From assembly GCA_963643505.1 (NCBI GenBank), contig CAVIKF010000004.1:124001-188000 (forward strand): 64,000 nucleotides of DNA. Reading direction: 5' to 3'. This document shows positions 16,611-25,554 of the stretch, in pieces. The DNA is from CAVEFW01 sp963643505 (GTDB lineage: Bacteria > Actinomycetota > Coriobacteriia > Coriobacteriales > Eggerthellaceae). The notes under the pieces are model-generated. The model saw nothing but the letters and a program-made list of their open reading frames with translations. It was not told where the DNA came from and did no database searches. Position 1 is the stretch's first letter; every line of letters starts with the position of its first letter. The translations under genes and the position numbers were made by a program.

Positions 16611-17792
16611 TTACTGCTGGTAACTATCGTAGAGAGCCTGGAAGGCAGGCATGCTGTTCTCGATGGTCTCCCTGGCGATGCAGTAACTCAAGCGCACATA
16701 GCCGCCGCACCCAAATGAATCGGAGGGAACAAGCAAAAGCTCATGCTCCTTGGCGCGATCGCTGAAGGCCTGGGCGTCGTCCTCGAGACATTTCACCCAA
16801 AGATAGAATGCTCCGTCCGGCTCAACATACTCGTAGCCAATCTTCGCCAGTCCCTCGGTGAGGATCTGGCGATTCACACGGTAGCTCTCCACGTCGCTGG
16901 GAAGCTCGATGCACTTCTCAAGTACACGTTGGAACAAGACACTCGCGCAGATGTAGCCGAGAGCACGGCCAGCGCCCTGGATGGCAAACATCGTGTCGGA
17001 GACGTTGTCCATAAGGTCGCTCACGTAGATATAACCGATACGCTCGCCGGGCAAGCTCAAGCTCTTGCTGAAGGAATAACAAACGATAGTGCGGTCATAC
17101 AGGCAGGGAAGGTACGGAATCTCCGCTCCGTAGGTGATCTTGCGATAAGGCTCGTCCGCGATGAGATAGATCTTCGTGCCAAACTCAGCCTCCTTCGCAC
17201 GCAAGACATCAGCGAGCGCTTCGAGGTTTTCGCGGGTGTACACGCTACCAACCGGGTTGTTCGGCGTGTTCACAATGATCCCGGCGGTACGAGGCGTGAT
17301 GGCTGCCGCAATCGCTTCGATATCCAACTGGAAGCTCGGTCGAAGACAGGGAACCTCCACGAGAGTGCACTGGGATTGCTCGATCCACGTTCGATACTCG
17401 GGGAAAAACGGTGTCGGGACGATAACCTCGTCACCGGGAACCGTGATGGCCTCGATGGTGATGGCGAGGCCAGCGGCGGCGCCATGAGTCATGTAGACCT
17501 GGTTGGGAGAGGCGTCGATGCCGTAATGCAACTTGATATGGTCGGCCACGGCCTTGCGAGTAGAATCGAGACCCGAGGACGGAGAGTAGCCGTGAAGGAC
17601 GACCGGGTCGACCTCAAGAAGATCGATGATGCAATCCTTGACCTCTTTTGGAGTGGGGACGCTGGGGTTGCCTATGGAGTAATCGTATACATTCTCCTCG
17701 CCAATCTCGGCCTTTCGCTGCAAGCCATAGGCAAACAAGCTGCGGATTGCGGAAGGAGCGTTGCCGAGTTGGATTTTTTTCTCATCAAGCAT
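16611..17792 (-). CDS. Class I/II pyridoxal-phosphate aminotransferase
   Basis: 393 residues. The fold-type I signature is complete: YSIGNPSVPTP, GYSPSSGLDSTRKAVADH, THGAAAGLAI, NTPNNPVGSVYT, the aspartate region YLIADEPYRK, the PLP lysine in YSFSKSLSLPGERIGY, and the substrate carboxylate arginine in GGYVRLSYC. It resembles aspartate/aromatic-type aminotransferases of the AspC-like group; the amino donor cannot be fixed. The ATG at 17792 follows GAAGGCGG; an upstream in-frame start is less well placed. It is transcribed alone and ends at the bidirectional terminator. Confidence 0.92.
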   Translation of the reverse strand: MLDEKKIQLGNAPSAIRSLFAYGLQRKAEIGEENVYDYSIGNPSVPTPKEVKDCIIDLLEVDPVVLHGYSPSSGLDSTRKAVADHIKLHYGIDASPNQVYMTHGAAAGLAITIEAITVPGDEVIVPTPFFPEYRTWIEQSQCTLVEVPCLRPSFQLDIEAIAAAITPRTAGIIVNTPNNPVGSVYTRENLEALADVLRAKEAEFGTKIYLIADEPYRKITYGAEIPYLPCLYDRTIVCYSFSKSLSLPGERIGYIYVSDLMDNVSDTMFAIQGAGRALGYICASVLFQRVLEKCIELPSDVESYRVNRQILTEGLAKIGYEYVEPDGAFYLWVKCLEDDAQAFSDRAKEHELLLVPSDSFGCGGYVRLSYCIARETIENSMPAFQALYDSYQQ

Positions 17793-17966
17793 GATGTACC
17801 GCCTTCGATAATCAGGAATCGTGTCTCGCGATGCATGTTTTTCGCACAACGCTCAGGGTAGCACAACACGTAAGCCCCCTTACAGCGCCAGAGGGGCGAA
17901 ACACACTGATAACAAGGACAGGGACACCCAATGGAAAACGAAAATACGCGCTCGTTCGCCCTTTCT

Positions 17967-18030
17967 GCAGGATCGAGGCGAGAACGGGTCGCAAGGGCGA
18001 GGTTAGGGCGGGGCTACAGGATCGAGGCGA
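17967..18030. repeat. Short direct repeat spanning the 3' end of the DUF523 gene
   Basis: CAGGATCGAGGCGAG occurs at 17967-17981 and 18016-18030, with similar flanks (AACGGGTC and GGCGGGGTC). The second copy encodes the last residues and stop of the DUF523 protein, so the first looks like a duplicated gene end. The rest of 17793-18013 shows no gene. Confidence 0.5.
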
Positions 18031-18442
18031 GGGCGGGGTCATCCGCGTCGATTGTTCGGACTCCCAACTCGGTAAGCAAACGGGCAAATACGCCTTGCCC
18101 TGGAACGAGGGTTTTCGAGAAGGTGCCGTCGTAGACCGCGCGCGTACCGCAACTGGGAGAACGAGGCTGCATGACCGCAAGATCAACACCTTCGCATTGT
18201 GCAGCGCATTTTTGGGCACCTTTAACAAAAGCTTCGGTGACATCCTCGCCTTTCGTGTTAACTACACGATTTTCGCGAATCTCGGAGGCGGGGCGCGGCG
18301 TGGGCAATCCTCCTGCCACCTCGGGGCAAACCTCGACCACGTCGTGGTGACCAAGCGCCTCGATCAGGGCGTCGTTGCGATTGCATCCTCCGTTGTACTT
18401 GCAATTGCGCCCCATAAGACAAGCGCTCACGGCAACCTTCAT
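18014..18442 (-). CDS. DUF523 family protein
   Basis: 142 residues. The family is recognised by MKVAVSACLMGRNCKYNGGC, by EVCPEVAGGLPTPRPASEI and by the C-terminal LAVMQPRSPSCGTRAVYDGTF. The conserved cysteines (SACL, VCPE, SPSCG) suggest metal or Fe-S binding; the molecular function is not established. The start could be GTG at 18451, overlapping the upstream stop as TAGTG, or ATG at 18442, which matches the usual family start and is used here. Either implies translational coupling to the YdcF-like gene. Confidence 0.88.
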   Translation of the reverse strand: MKVAVSACLMGRNCKYNGGCNRNDALIEALGHHDVVEVCPEVAGGLPTPRPASEIRENRVVNTKGEDVTEAFVKGAQKCAAQCEGVDLAVMQPRSPSCGTRAVYDGTFSKTLVPGQGVFARLLTELGVRTIDADDPALASIL

Positions 18443-18450
18443 CGAGACCA

Positions 18451-19140
18451 CTATCCAATATTTGCCGCAAGGTTGGTGGCGACAGAGGTGTCTGTCGGTG
18501 GGGCCTTGACCGCGACCTGAAATACGTCCTTGACACGGGAGAAAGCCTCACGCGTGTCGTAGTAGGATTGGTCCTCGTAGGAGTGGCCCACGCCCGCCGC
18601 AACACCAATGGCTTCCATCCCCAACCCTTGTGCGCAATACACCGAGCGCGAGAGATGGTATTCCTGCGTCGCCACGATAACGTTGTCGTACCCAAACACA
18701 AAATGGGCGCGATACATGGTCTCATAGGTGGAATAACCTGCATAGTCACACACAATCGCATCCTCGGGGACGCCGACCTCGACAAGGTATCGTTTCATGT
18801 AAATCGCTTCACAATAGCCATCTTCGGCGCTTGCGCCGGAGACGAGAATCTCGGGAGCCGCCCCTCTCTCGTACAACGCCGCCGCATCGTCAAGGCGATC
18901 ACGCAAGATGTCGGAGGGCGATCCACTTGGCAACACGCTGGCACCTAGCACGACAATGCACTCGGCATTTGCAGACGACGCTTGGTCGGCCGTGACAATA
19001 CGAGACGATGTGGATCCGACGACGTAAACATTAACACCGAGAACGACCAGCACGGCGATAAGAAGCAAGCCTAAGACAAGCTTGACAACAAATCTCAAGA
19101 CGCGCAAAGGCACCTTTGCTATGTTTGACAGAAAAGACAT
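18451..19140 (-). CDS. YdcF/SanA-like (DUF218) membrane-anchored protein
   Basis: 229 residues with one N-terminal membrane helix (about residues 18-42) and an extracytoplasmic DUF218 domain. Diagnostic segments are ECIVVLGASVLPSGSPSDIL, ILVSGASAEDGYCEA, EDAIVCDYAGYSTYETMYRA and VIVATQEYHLSRSVYCAQGLG. SanA-type members have been linked to envelope integrity and vancomycin tolerance in E. coli, but the reaction is unknown. The ribosome site is weak. It overlaps or abuts the DUF523 gene downstream. Confidence 0.88.
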   Translation of the reverse strand: MSFLSNIAKVPLRVLRFVVKLVLGLLLIAVLVVLGVNVYVVGSTSSRIVTADQASSANAECIVVLGASVLPSGSPSDILRDRLDDAAALYERGAAPEILVSGASAEDGYCEAIYMKRYLVEVGVPEDAIVCDYAGYSTYETMYRAHFVFGYDNVIVATQEYHLSRSVYCAQGLGMEAIGVAAGVGHSYEDQSYYDTREAFSRVKDVFQVAVKAPPTDTSVATNLAANIG

Positions 19141-19469
19141 GCGCTACAGAATACCACCCACACGTCAAAGGACCTGAAAGCCCACAAACTCTTTACCATG
19201 GCTTCAGAAACCTTCCTTAATTGCAATTTACCCCGGTCCCGAAGCGTGGTTCGGCTGATGTGCTCGTCTGAGGCGGATGTAACCACGAAGATGCCGTCAA
19301 AATCTTTCGCGAGTTGAGAGGACGAGATCGTGTCCCTAATGTTGACGTAGAGGTCGCTTCGGTCGCCCGTTTGCACCAACGCTCGACACACTACCGAGGG
19401 CACCCATTTGCCGGAAAGCCAAACCCAAAAAGAAAGGGCGACGAGGAGACCCCGCCACCCAAATACCAC
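19119..19469 (-). CDS. Doubtful small ORF, hypothetical protein
   Basis: The only open frame in the 343-base gap between proS and the YdcF-like gene. It would give 116 residues with a hydrophobic start and overlap the YdcF start by 22 bases. The middle third (DLYVNIRDTISSSQLAKDF) has codon use like the neighbours; both ends do not. No family is recognised. It may be a gene remnant or chance. Near 19430-19456 a GGCG/CGCC hairpin followed by CTTTCTTTTT on the minus strand may terminate proS. Confidence 0.22.
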   Translation of the reverse strand: MVFGWRGLLVALSFWVWLSGKWVPSVVCRALVQTGDRSDLYVNIRDTISSSQLAKDFDGIFVVTSASDEHISRTTLRDRGKLQLRKVSEAMVKSLWAFRSFDVWVVFCSACLFCQT

Positions 19470-19483
19470 CTTTAACGCAAAGG

Positions 19484-21184
19484 CTACTTCAAGATCGCAT
19501 CAACAACGCCTTGGATAGCGTCAAGCGCCACGTCAGACTTCTCGCCCGTCTTACGATTCTTGATCTCGACCGTACCGGACTCGAGACCACGCTTACCAAC
19601 GACGACCTGGACCGGCCATCCGATGAGGTCAGCATCGGCGAACTTCACGCCAGCACGCTCCTTACGGTCATCGATACAGACGTCAAGTCCGACACCTTTA
19701 AGTTCCTCGGCGATCTTCTCAGCTGCGGGCTGAACAAGATCGTCGTTGACCGTCAGAGGTATGACGCACACGTGGGCGGGCGCAATAGGAGCTGGCCAAA
19801 CGATACCCTTCTCGTCATGGCATTGCTCGACGGCAGCGGCCAAGGTACGGCCCACGCCGATGCCATAGCATCCCATGATGAACGGTTTCTCGCTGCCGTC
19901 CTTGTCCATGAACAAGGCGCCCATCGCTTCGGAGTATTTCGTACCAAGCTTGAAGATCTGTCCGACCTCGATGCCACGCGCGCCGTCCATCTTCTTGCCG
20001 CAAAGCGGACAAGTGTCGCCCTTCTTGACGACGCAGAAGTCGCCATAGGCATCAACCTGGAAATCCTCGCCCTGTTTGGCACCGATGTAGTGGAAACCGT
20101 CCTCATTCGCACCGACGACCCAACGATTAATAGCGCGCAGGCTCTCATCGGCGGCAACCTTGACGCCGGCAGGCAAGCCGACCGGCCCCATCGAGCCCTT
20201 GACAAGACCGCATTCCTCCATCTCCTCGTCGGTCAGAGGACGAAAACCGTTGAGCTTTTGACTCGCCTTGAGCTCGTTGACCTCATAATCGCCCGGAACG
20301 AACAAAACCCACACGACGCCATCGCGGTCAATGCCGCTGAACGCCTTCGCGGTTGCGCTCTCCTCGCAGGAAAGAAACGCGGCCAACTCGGCAATCGTGT
20401 GGACGCCGGGCGTCTCGATACGCTCCATCTTGTCGGCAGCAAACTCGGTCGGTATCGGATTGCACAAGCCGATCTCGATGTCGGCGGCATACCCGCAATC
20501 GCAATACACGAGTTCGCACTCACCGGTATCCGCAATCGCCATGAACTCCTCGGAGCCCGAGCCACCGATCTCCCCCGAGTCGGCCTGCACGATGCGATAC
20601 CTAAATCCACACCGATCGAAAATCGCACTATACGCTTTGCGCATCTGCAGGTAACTCTCGTCGAGCCCCGCCCGATCCGCATCGAAGGAGTACGCGTCCT
20701 TCATGATGAACTCGCGTGTACGCAACAGGCCAAAGCGCGGACGACGCTCGTCGCGGAACTTCAGCTGGATGTGATACAGATTCTTCGGCAAGTCCTTGTA
20801 CGAGCGAAGTTCGTTCTTGACAAGGTCCGTTACGACCTCCTCGTGCGTAGGTCCGAGGCAAAACTCGATGCCGTGGCGATCGACCATGCGCATCATTTCC
20901 TCACCGTACACATCCCAACGACCGCTTTCCTTCCAAAGGTCGCCACACGTGACGAACGGCATCAAGATCTCCTGGGCACCGTGCGAGTCCATCTCCTCAC
21001 GGATGATGGTCTCGATCTTATGCAGTACTCGCATGCCGAGCGGCATATACGTAAACAGACCAGCAGCTTCCTTACGAATCATGCCCGCGCGCGTCAAGAG
21101 CTTGGCGCTCGCGATGTCGGCATCGCTGGGGTCCTCCTTCAACGTCGGCGCATATACCTTGCTCATACGTAACATTGCACTCAT
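19484..21184 (-). CDS. proS: Prolyl-tRNA synthetase, bacterial type with editing domain
   Basis: 566 residues, the usual length of bacterial ProRS. Class II motifs are clear: motif 1 in AAGLFTYMPLGMRVLHKIE, motif 2 in FRDERRPRFGLLRTREFIMKD, motif 3 in GCYGIGVGRTLAAAVEQ. The central insertion (about residues 225-385) is the YbaK-like editing domain that clears Ala-tRNA-Pro (AELAAFLSCEESATAKA, GMGPVGLP-like loop). The C-terminal anticodon-binding domain follows (DVCIDDRKERAGVKFADADL). The start ATG overlaps the ispG stop in an ATGA arrangement, so translation is coupled. Confidence 0.97.
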   Translation of the reverse strand: MSAMLRMSKVYAPTLKEDPSDADIASAKLLTRAGMIRKEAAGLFTYMPLGMRVLHKIETIIREEMDSHGAQEILMPFVTCGDLWKESGRWDVYGEEMMRMVDRHGIEFCLGPTHEEVVTDLVKNELRSYKDLPKNLYHIQLKFRDERRPRFGLLRTREFIMKDAYSFDADRAGLDESYLQMRKAYSAIFDRCGFRYRIVQADSGEIGGSGSEEFMAIADTGECELVYCDCGYAADIEIGLCNPIPTEFAADKMERIETPGVHTIAELAAFLSCEESATAKAFSGIDRDGVVWVLFVPGDYEVNELKASQKLNGFRPLTDEEMEECGLVKGSMGPVGLPAGVKVAADESLRAINRWVVGANEDGFHYIGAKQGEDFQVDAYGDFCVVKKGDTCPLCGKKMDGARGIEVGQIFKLGTKYSEAMGALFMDKDGSEKPFIMGCYGIGVGRTLAAAVEQCHDEKGIVWPAPIAPAHVCVIPLTVNDDLVQPAAEKIAEELKGVGLDVCIDDRKERAGVKFADADLIGWPVQVVVGKRGLESGTVEIKNRKTGEKSDVALDAIQGVVDAILK

Positions 21185-22251
21185 AGCTTCGCAATCTCCT
21201 CCATTAAAGCGTTGACGATTTCGCTCTCCTCAACTTTGCGCACAGTCTCACCATGGGCAAAGATAACTCCACTTCCTTGGCCACAGGCAACACCGATGTC
21301 AGCATCCTTGGCCTCTCCGGGTCCGTTGACGACGCACCCCATAACGGCAATGCTCATCGGTTTCTCAATGGTCGCAAGCCGCTCCTCAACCTGTTTCGCC
21401 AAACCGATCAAATCGACTTGACAACGTCCACATGTCGGACAGCTTACCAATTCAGGGCCTCGTTCACGCAGACCAAGCGCCGAAAGCAACGTCCAACATG
21501 CGCGAATCTCCGTGACCGGCTCATCGGTCAGGCTGATGCGCAGCGTATCGCCGATACCGCTCTCGAGCAAGATGCCGAGACCGGCCGCGCTCTTGATAAC
21601 ACCTTGGAACGCCGTTCCCGCCTCGGTTATGCCGATATGCAACGGCACTTCCGGAATCATCTCGGCAAGCAAGCGATACGTCGCGATCGTCGCCGGGACG
21701 TCGTGAGCCTTTGCAGACACGACAACATCCGTGAAGTCGCGCGACTCGAAATGTGCCACATAGTCCGCCGCAGATTTCGCGAGTTTTTCAGGCAGGGTCA
21801 AATCCTCGCGTGCCGCCAATTCCTTGTCCAGGCTACCGGCGTTCACGCCGATGCGAATCGGAATGCCCGCCTTTCGTGCCGCCTCGATAACCTCATCGGT
21901 AGCCTTAAGACCGCCGATGTTGCCGGGGTTGATACGCAACTTCGCCGCCCCACGACGAGCCGCCTCGATAGCGATAACGCGATCGAAGTGAATATCGGCA
22001 ACGACCGGCAAGGGGCTGCGAGCGCACACCTCCTCAAACGCGTCGAGGCAGTCACGGTGCGGGATGGCCATGCGAACCACCTCACAACCAACGGCGGCAA
22101 GGGCATAGATTTGGGCGAGATTCTCTTCGACATCTTTCGCCGGTGCGTTCAACATGGATTGCACCACGACCGGCGCACCGCCGCCCAACGCGACACCGCC
22201 CACCATCACCTGGCGGGTATGTTCGTTTGGACGCCATGCGGTATCGCTCAT
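21181..22251 (-). CDS. ispG: (E)-4-hydroxy-3-methylbut-2-enyl-diphosphate synthase (flavodoxin/ferredoxin)
   Basis: 356 residues. It is the penultimate enzyme of the MEP isoprenoid pathway, a [4Fe-4S] reductive dehydratase. The TIM-barrel start GGGAPVVVQSMLNAPAKDVE, the KLRINPGNIGG block and the iron-sulfur cysteines (LVSCPTCGRC and later VMGCVVNGPGEAKDADIG) are all present. GGAGGTAG precedes the ATG. It is the second-last gene of the housekeeping block, coupled to proS, and works in the same pathway as dxr at 29770-30978. Confidence 0.97.
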   Translation of the reverse strand: MSDTAWRPNEHTRQVMVGGVALGGGAPVVVQSMLNAPAKDVEENLAQIYALAAVGCEVVRMAIPHRDCLDAFEEVCARSPLPVVADIHFDRVIAIEAARRGAAKLRINPGNIGGLKATDEVIEAARKAGIPIRIGVNAGSLDKELAAREDLTLPEKLAKSAADYVAHFESRDFTDVVVSAKAHDVPATIATYRLLAEMIPEVPLHIGITEAGTAFQGVIKSAAGLGILLESGIGDTLRISLTDEPVTEIRACWTLLSALGLRERGPELVSCPTCGRCQVDLIGLAKQVEERLATIEKPMSIAVMGCVVNGPGEAKDADIGVACGQGSGVIFAHGETVRKVEESEIVNALMEEIAKL

Positions 22252-22330
22252 ACACCTACCTCCTTGCGTTAAGCGCAGACGGATTCATTTTACCCGAGAG
22301 CACTACCTTATGCATGCTCAACCGCCATTT

Positions 22331-22366
22331 GAAAAAAGAAGGGAGGCAGACCGTCGTCCACCTCCC
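22331..22366 (-). terminator. Terminator after sufB
   Basis: GGGAGG and CCTCCC arms with additional inner pairs are followed on the minus strand by TTCTTTTTT. It separates the sufCB pair from ispG-proS, which would then need its own promoter in 22252-22330 or read-through. Confidence 0.75.
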
Positions 22367-22386
22367 GAAATCTACATCCTTGACTC

Positions 22387-23316
22387 CTAGTTCAAAAAGT
22401 CATCAAGGATCTCCGCCTCGGCCTCCTCCTCGGACAGGCCAAGGGTCATCAACTTAATGATCTGGTCACCGGCGATCTTGCCGATTGCTGCCTCATGGAC
22501 AAGTTGAGCGTCTTCGCTGGCGGCCTCGATTCCGGGAACCGCTTTGACCTTCGCGTGGCCCATGATGATCGCATCGCACTGGACATGCCCGCGGCAGGCG
22601 GCCTCACCGACGACAAGCGGGTTGAATATCTGGACGGATTCGTCTTGAGCAACGGAGCGACTGATGACCTGAACGCTGGAATCATCTCCTTTCAGGCGGA
22701 TGTCCATGTTAGACGTGGCGAGCTGCTTGCCGTGCGTCAACAACTTCTCGGTCAAGACGAGCCTGGCGCCCGCCTTCAACTCGCAATTGGTCTCACGCAC
22801 CGTGGAATCGACGCCACGAAGTTGGGACATATCCATCTCACAGCGAGAGTTCTCCTCCATGTAGACGACAGTGGTTGGATTGAGCACGCGCTCACCGTTA
22901 CCGTCGCCCTCACCATAGTGTTTCTCCACATAACGAACGTGGCTGTTCTTGCCAAGATAAAAGGTATGGATACCGTCGTGTTGACTTTTGTGGACGCCGT
23001 CATTGTGGATACCGCAACCCGCGACGATAGTGACATCGCAATTCTCGCCGACGTAGAAGTCGTTGTAGACGACGTCGCTGATACCCGACTTGGTGATGAT
23101 GACGGGAATGTAAATCGTCTCGCCCTTCGTGCCGGGTTTGATGGTGATCTTGATACCCGATTTCTCGGTATAGCCCTCAATGTCGATAAAGGCGTTGCTG
23201 TTACGGCTGACAAGTTGTCCATCCTTGCGAATGTTGAATGCACCACTCGGCATGCCGTGCATACTGGTGAGCAGCTCCAACAAGCTCTCGTCGATGGGCG
23301 AAAGGTCTACGCTCAT
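22387..23316 (-). CDS. sufB: SufB/SufD-like Fe-S assembly scaffold, minimal SUF (SMS-type) system
   Basis: 309 residues, shorter than classical SufB (about 450-480). It has the SufB beta-helix core: NAFIDIEGYTEKSGIKI, the turn region of IHNDGVHKSQHDGIHTFYLG, then SRSVAQDESVQIFNPLVVG and the C-terminal GHAKVKAVPGIEAASEDAQLVHEAAIG with the conserved Glu/His region. It pairs with the SufC ATPase immediately upstream. No sufD, sufS, sufU or sufE is present, which matches the two-gene minimal SUF (SmsCB) systems described from anaerobes. AAGGAG lies 7 bases ahead of the ATG. Confidence 0.9.
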   Translation of the reverse strand: MSVDLSPIDESLLELLTSMHGMPSGAFNIRKDGQLVSRNSNAFIDIEGYTEKSGIKITIKPGTKGETIYIPVIITKSGISDVVYNDFYVGENCDVTIVAGCGIHNDGVHKSQHDGIHTFYLGKNSHVRYVEKHYGEGDGNGERVLNPTTVVYMEENSRCEMDMSQLRGVDSTVRETNCELKAGARLVLTEKLLTHGKQLATSNMDIRLKGDDSSVQVISRSVAQDESVQIFNPLVVGEAACRGHVQCDAIIMGHAKVKAVPGIEAASEDAQLVHEAAIGKIAGDQIIKLMTLGLSEEEAEAEILDDFLN

Positions 23317-23382
23317 TGTGTTCTCCTTATATATCGTCACGCGTCGACGTTGCGCCAAAAGGCGAACCGGCGCGTACTCGCG

Positions 23383-24153
23383 CTAGCACGTGGTGGGAAT
23401 CTCCGTCAGATGCAAAACGGTGGGCTCGGTCAGACCGCACGAGCCCGTTCGCTGGGCAAATCCAAGCTTCGGCAAGATCTCCTCGCAGGAACCTTGATCC
23501 TCGACGCGACCCTCCTTGAGAAGGACGATGGTGTCCGCAAGTTGGATGATGCGCTCCTGGTGGCTGATGATGACGATGCTGCGACCGTCACGAGCAGCAT
23601 GGATGTCGCGGAACGTCTCGGTCAGACGGTCAAAGCTCCAAAGGTCGATACCCGCCTCGGGCTCGTCATAGATGGCAAGCTTGGGATCGCGAGCCAACAT
23701 GGTCGCGATCTCGATGCGCTTAACCTCACCTCCGGAAAGAGACTTGTCAACCTCGCGGGTCAGATAGCTCGCGCTGCAAAGGCCCACCTTGGAAAGGTAC
23801 TCATTGCAGGAAAGCATGGGGAGCCTCTTGCCCGCTGCGATATCGAGGAGCTTCTTGACCTTCATGCCCTTAAAACGAGCAGGTTGTTGGAACCCGTAAC
23901 CAATACCCATACGAGCGCGCTCCGTGATGGAAGCCTCGGTGATGTCTTCCCCGTCAAACAGGATTTTGCCACTCGTGGGTTTCTCGATGCCCATGATCAG
24001 CTTGGCGAGGGTGGACTTGCCCCCACCATTAGGACCGGTAATGACAACGAATTGGTCATCAGCGATAACCAGGTCCAAGTTGTCAATGATGCGCTTTGCA
24101 GGGCGCCCATCGTCGTCCTGGACCTCAAAAACGAGGTCTTTCAGTTCAATCAT
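23383..24153 (-). CDS. sufC: SufC-type Fe-S assembly ATPase
   Basis: 256 residues. It is an ABC ATPase lacking membrane domains, which drives scaffold rearrangement in Fe-S cluster assembly. Walker A is GPNGGGKST, the Q-loop lies in GYGFQQPARFKG, the signature is LSGGEVKRIEIA, Walker B is LAIYDEPEAGIDLWS, and the H-switch is IVIISHQERI. The C-terminus carries a non-standard tail (QRTGSCGLTEPTVLHL). The ATG at 24153 is used; two GTG codons just upstream are alternatives. The 66-base gap to sufB contains a GCGCC/GGCGC hairpin that may tune the ratio of the two products. Confidence 0.92.
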   Translation of the reverse strand: MIELKDLVFEVQDDDGRPAKRIIDNLDLVIADDQFVVITGPNGGGKSTLAKLIMGIEKPTSGKILFDGEDITEASITERARMGIGYGFQQPARFKGMKVKKLLDIAAGKRLPMLSCNEYLSKVGLCSASYLTREVDKSLSGGEVKRIEIATMLARDPKLAIYDEPEAGIDLWSFDRLTETFRDIHAARDGRSIVIISHQERIIQLADTIVLLKEGRVEDQGSCEEILPKLGFAQRTGSCGLTEPTVLHLTEIPTTC

Positions 24154-24247
24154 ATGCACCACATCTCTCTCATATCCTATGTGTCGCTGTGCATTATCCC
24201 ACTAATACGCGGATATGTAGTGCTGAGCTTTCCGCAAAACCGCCTCG

Positions 24248-25465
24248 CTACCAATTGCCAAACACGAAGCGCTGAAGATCTTGGTTCAACATCACAACAA
24301 AGAACACGAGGAACAAGGTCATGCCCGCAATGGTCACAAAGTTCAAAACCCTGACAGAGACGTTGCGGCCGATGATCTTCTGGATGACCTCCACGACGAA
24401 ACGCCCTCCGTCGAGAGGCGGGATAGGAACAAGGTTGATGATGCCAAGCGAGACGCTGATCATGGCCATAAAGGAAAGAACGCTGGTGAAGCCTTGCTCG
24501 AAGGCGCTCTTGGAGAGGACGGCGATACCTACGATACTCGTGGAGTCAGATACGACGTCTGCGGCGGTGGCGGGATTGAACAAGCTCGCAACGGATTGGA
24601 TCACCATGCCGATGTAGGTAAAACCTGCGACAATGGCGCGCAAGGGATCGACGGTGATATGGACGATTTCGCCCGTGTCGACGTATTGGTAGTCAAACCC
24701 CAAAACGCTGTAGATAATCACGAAACACACCATGGCAAACAACAGGTTCACCGCGACACCGGCCACAAGGATGACGCTGCGCTTCCAAAAGGGCAACGCG
24801 CGATATTGCGCACCTCGTTGCTCCTCGTAAAGGGCATGGGGATCGGTTGCCTGTTCGGGACGGGCCTGCCCCTCGCAATAACGCTTCGGGTACCAAGGCT
24901 CACTCACACAGGTGCGCGCCATGCCTGAAGGCAAGGGAGGCGTGACGACGACATCAGGGGACCCGGCCCTCTCCACGTTGTCGGCACGATATTGCGCCTC
25001 GAGCCTCTTGAGCTTTCGGCGGGAGGGCTTTGTGGATTCGACCACACGATACGTGTTGAACTCGTCGGTCTTGTGGGGCGGCGTGACGCATCCCCATTCA
25101 ACAAGTTCATCCAGGGCGAACTTCGCGGCGTCAAAGTCGATTCCACAATCCTTTGCGACATCTTCCACATCAGCAGTCCCACGACGATACATGCATGCCA
25201 AGACGTTTTCGAGATCGGGGCTCTCCTCACCCGCCTCCATTCCGCACACACGGGCGTAACCTCCAAGAGGAACACATGTCACGCCAAAGCGCGTCTCGCC
25301 CACCTTGAACTTCAGGCCAGGCCCGGGAAAGCCGATCATGAACTCGGATACGCGGACGCCAAAAGCCCTGGATGCGAGAAAGTGTCCACCCTCATGGATG
25401 AACACGAGAAACATCAAGACGATGGACGCGCAGGCTATGGTGATAAGAATGTTGAGTATATCCAT
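24248..25465 (-). CDS. rseP: RseP-like site-2 membrane metalloprotease with a winged-helix-like insertion
   Basis: 405 residues. It is an intramembrane zinc protease of family M50. HEGGH is at residues 24-28 in helix 1, and the third zinc ligand region LVPIPPLDGGR lies near 357. The second helix is at about 231-256 (WKRSVILVAGVAVNLLFA). PDZ domains normally sit between helices 2 and 3; here that segment is too short and has other hydrophobic stretches. Instead about 145 residues (82-226) are inserted in the cytoplasmic loop between helices 1 and 2. The first part (about 83-145) reads like a winged helix: VEDVAKDCGIDFDAAKFALD then ELVEWGCVTPP. It lies between argH and sufC, where rseP normally follows dxr. 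Confidence 0.88.
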   Translation of the reverse strand: MDILNILITIACASIVLMFLVFIHEGGHFLASRAFGVRVSEFMIGFPGPGLKFKVGETRFGVTCVPLGGYARVCGMEAGEESPDLENVLACMYRRGTADVEDVAKDCGIDFDAAKFALDELVEWGCVTPPHKTDEFNTYRVVESTKPSRRKLKRLEAQYRADNVERAGSPDVVVTPPLPSGMARTCVSEPWYPKRYCEGQARPEQATDPHALYEEQRGAQYRALPFWKRSVILVAGVAVNLLFAMVCFVIIYSVLGFDYQYVDTGEIVHITVDPLRAIVAGFTYIGMVIQSVASLFNPATAADVVSDSTSIVGIAVLSKSAFEQGFTSVLSFMAMISVSLGIINLVPIPPLDGGRFVVEVIQKIIGRNVSVRVLNFVTIAGMTLFLVFFVVMLNQDLQRFVFGNW

Positions 25466-25554
25466 GGAGGCGATTATAGGACTGCTACCCTGTCTCCCTT
25501 CACGCGGAATCGGTAGAGCAAGAAATGACTACAACTCCGCACGGAGGTCCAAAG

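Noticed and set aside
22495..24354. A 600-codon open frame on the plus strand opposite sufB and sufC
   Set aside because: It is antisense to two genes with clear motifs; the open frame follows from their high third-position GC. No ribosome site and no recognisable protein.
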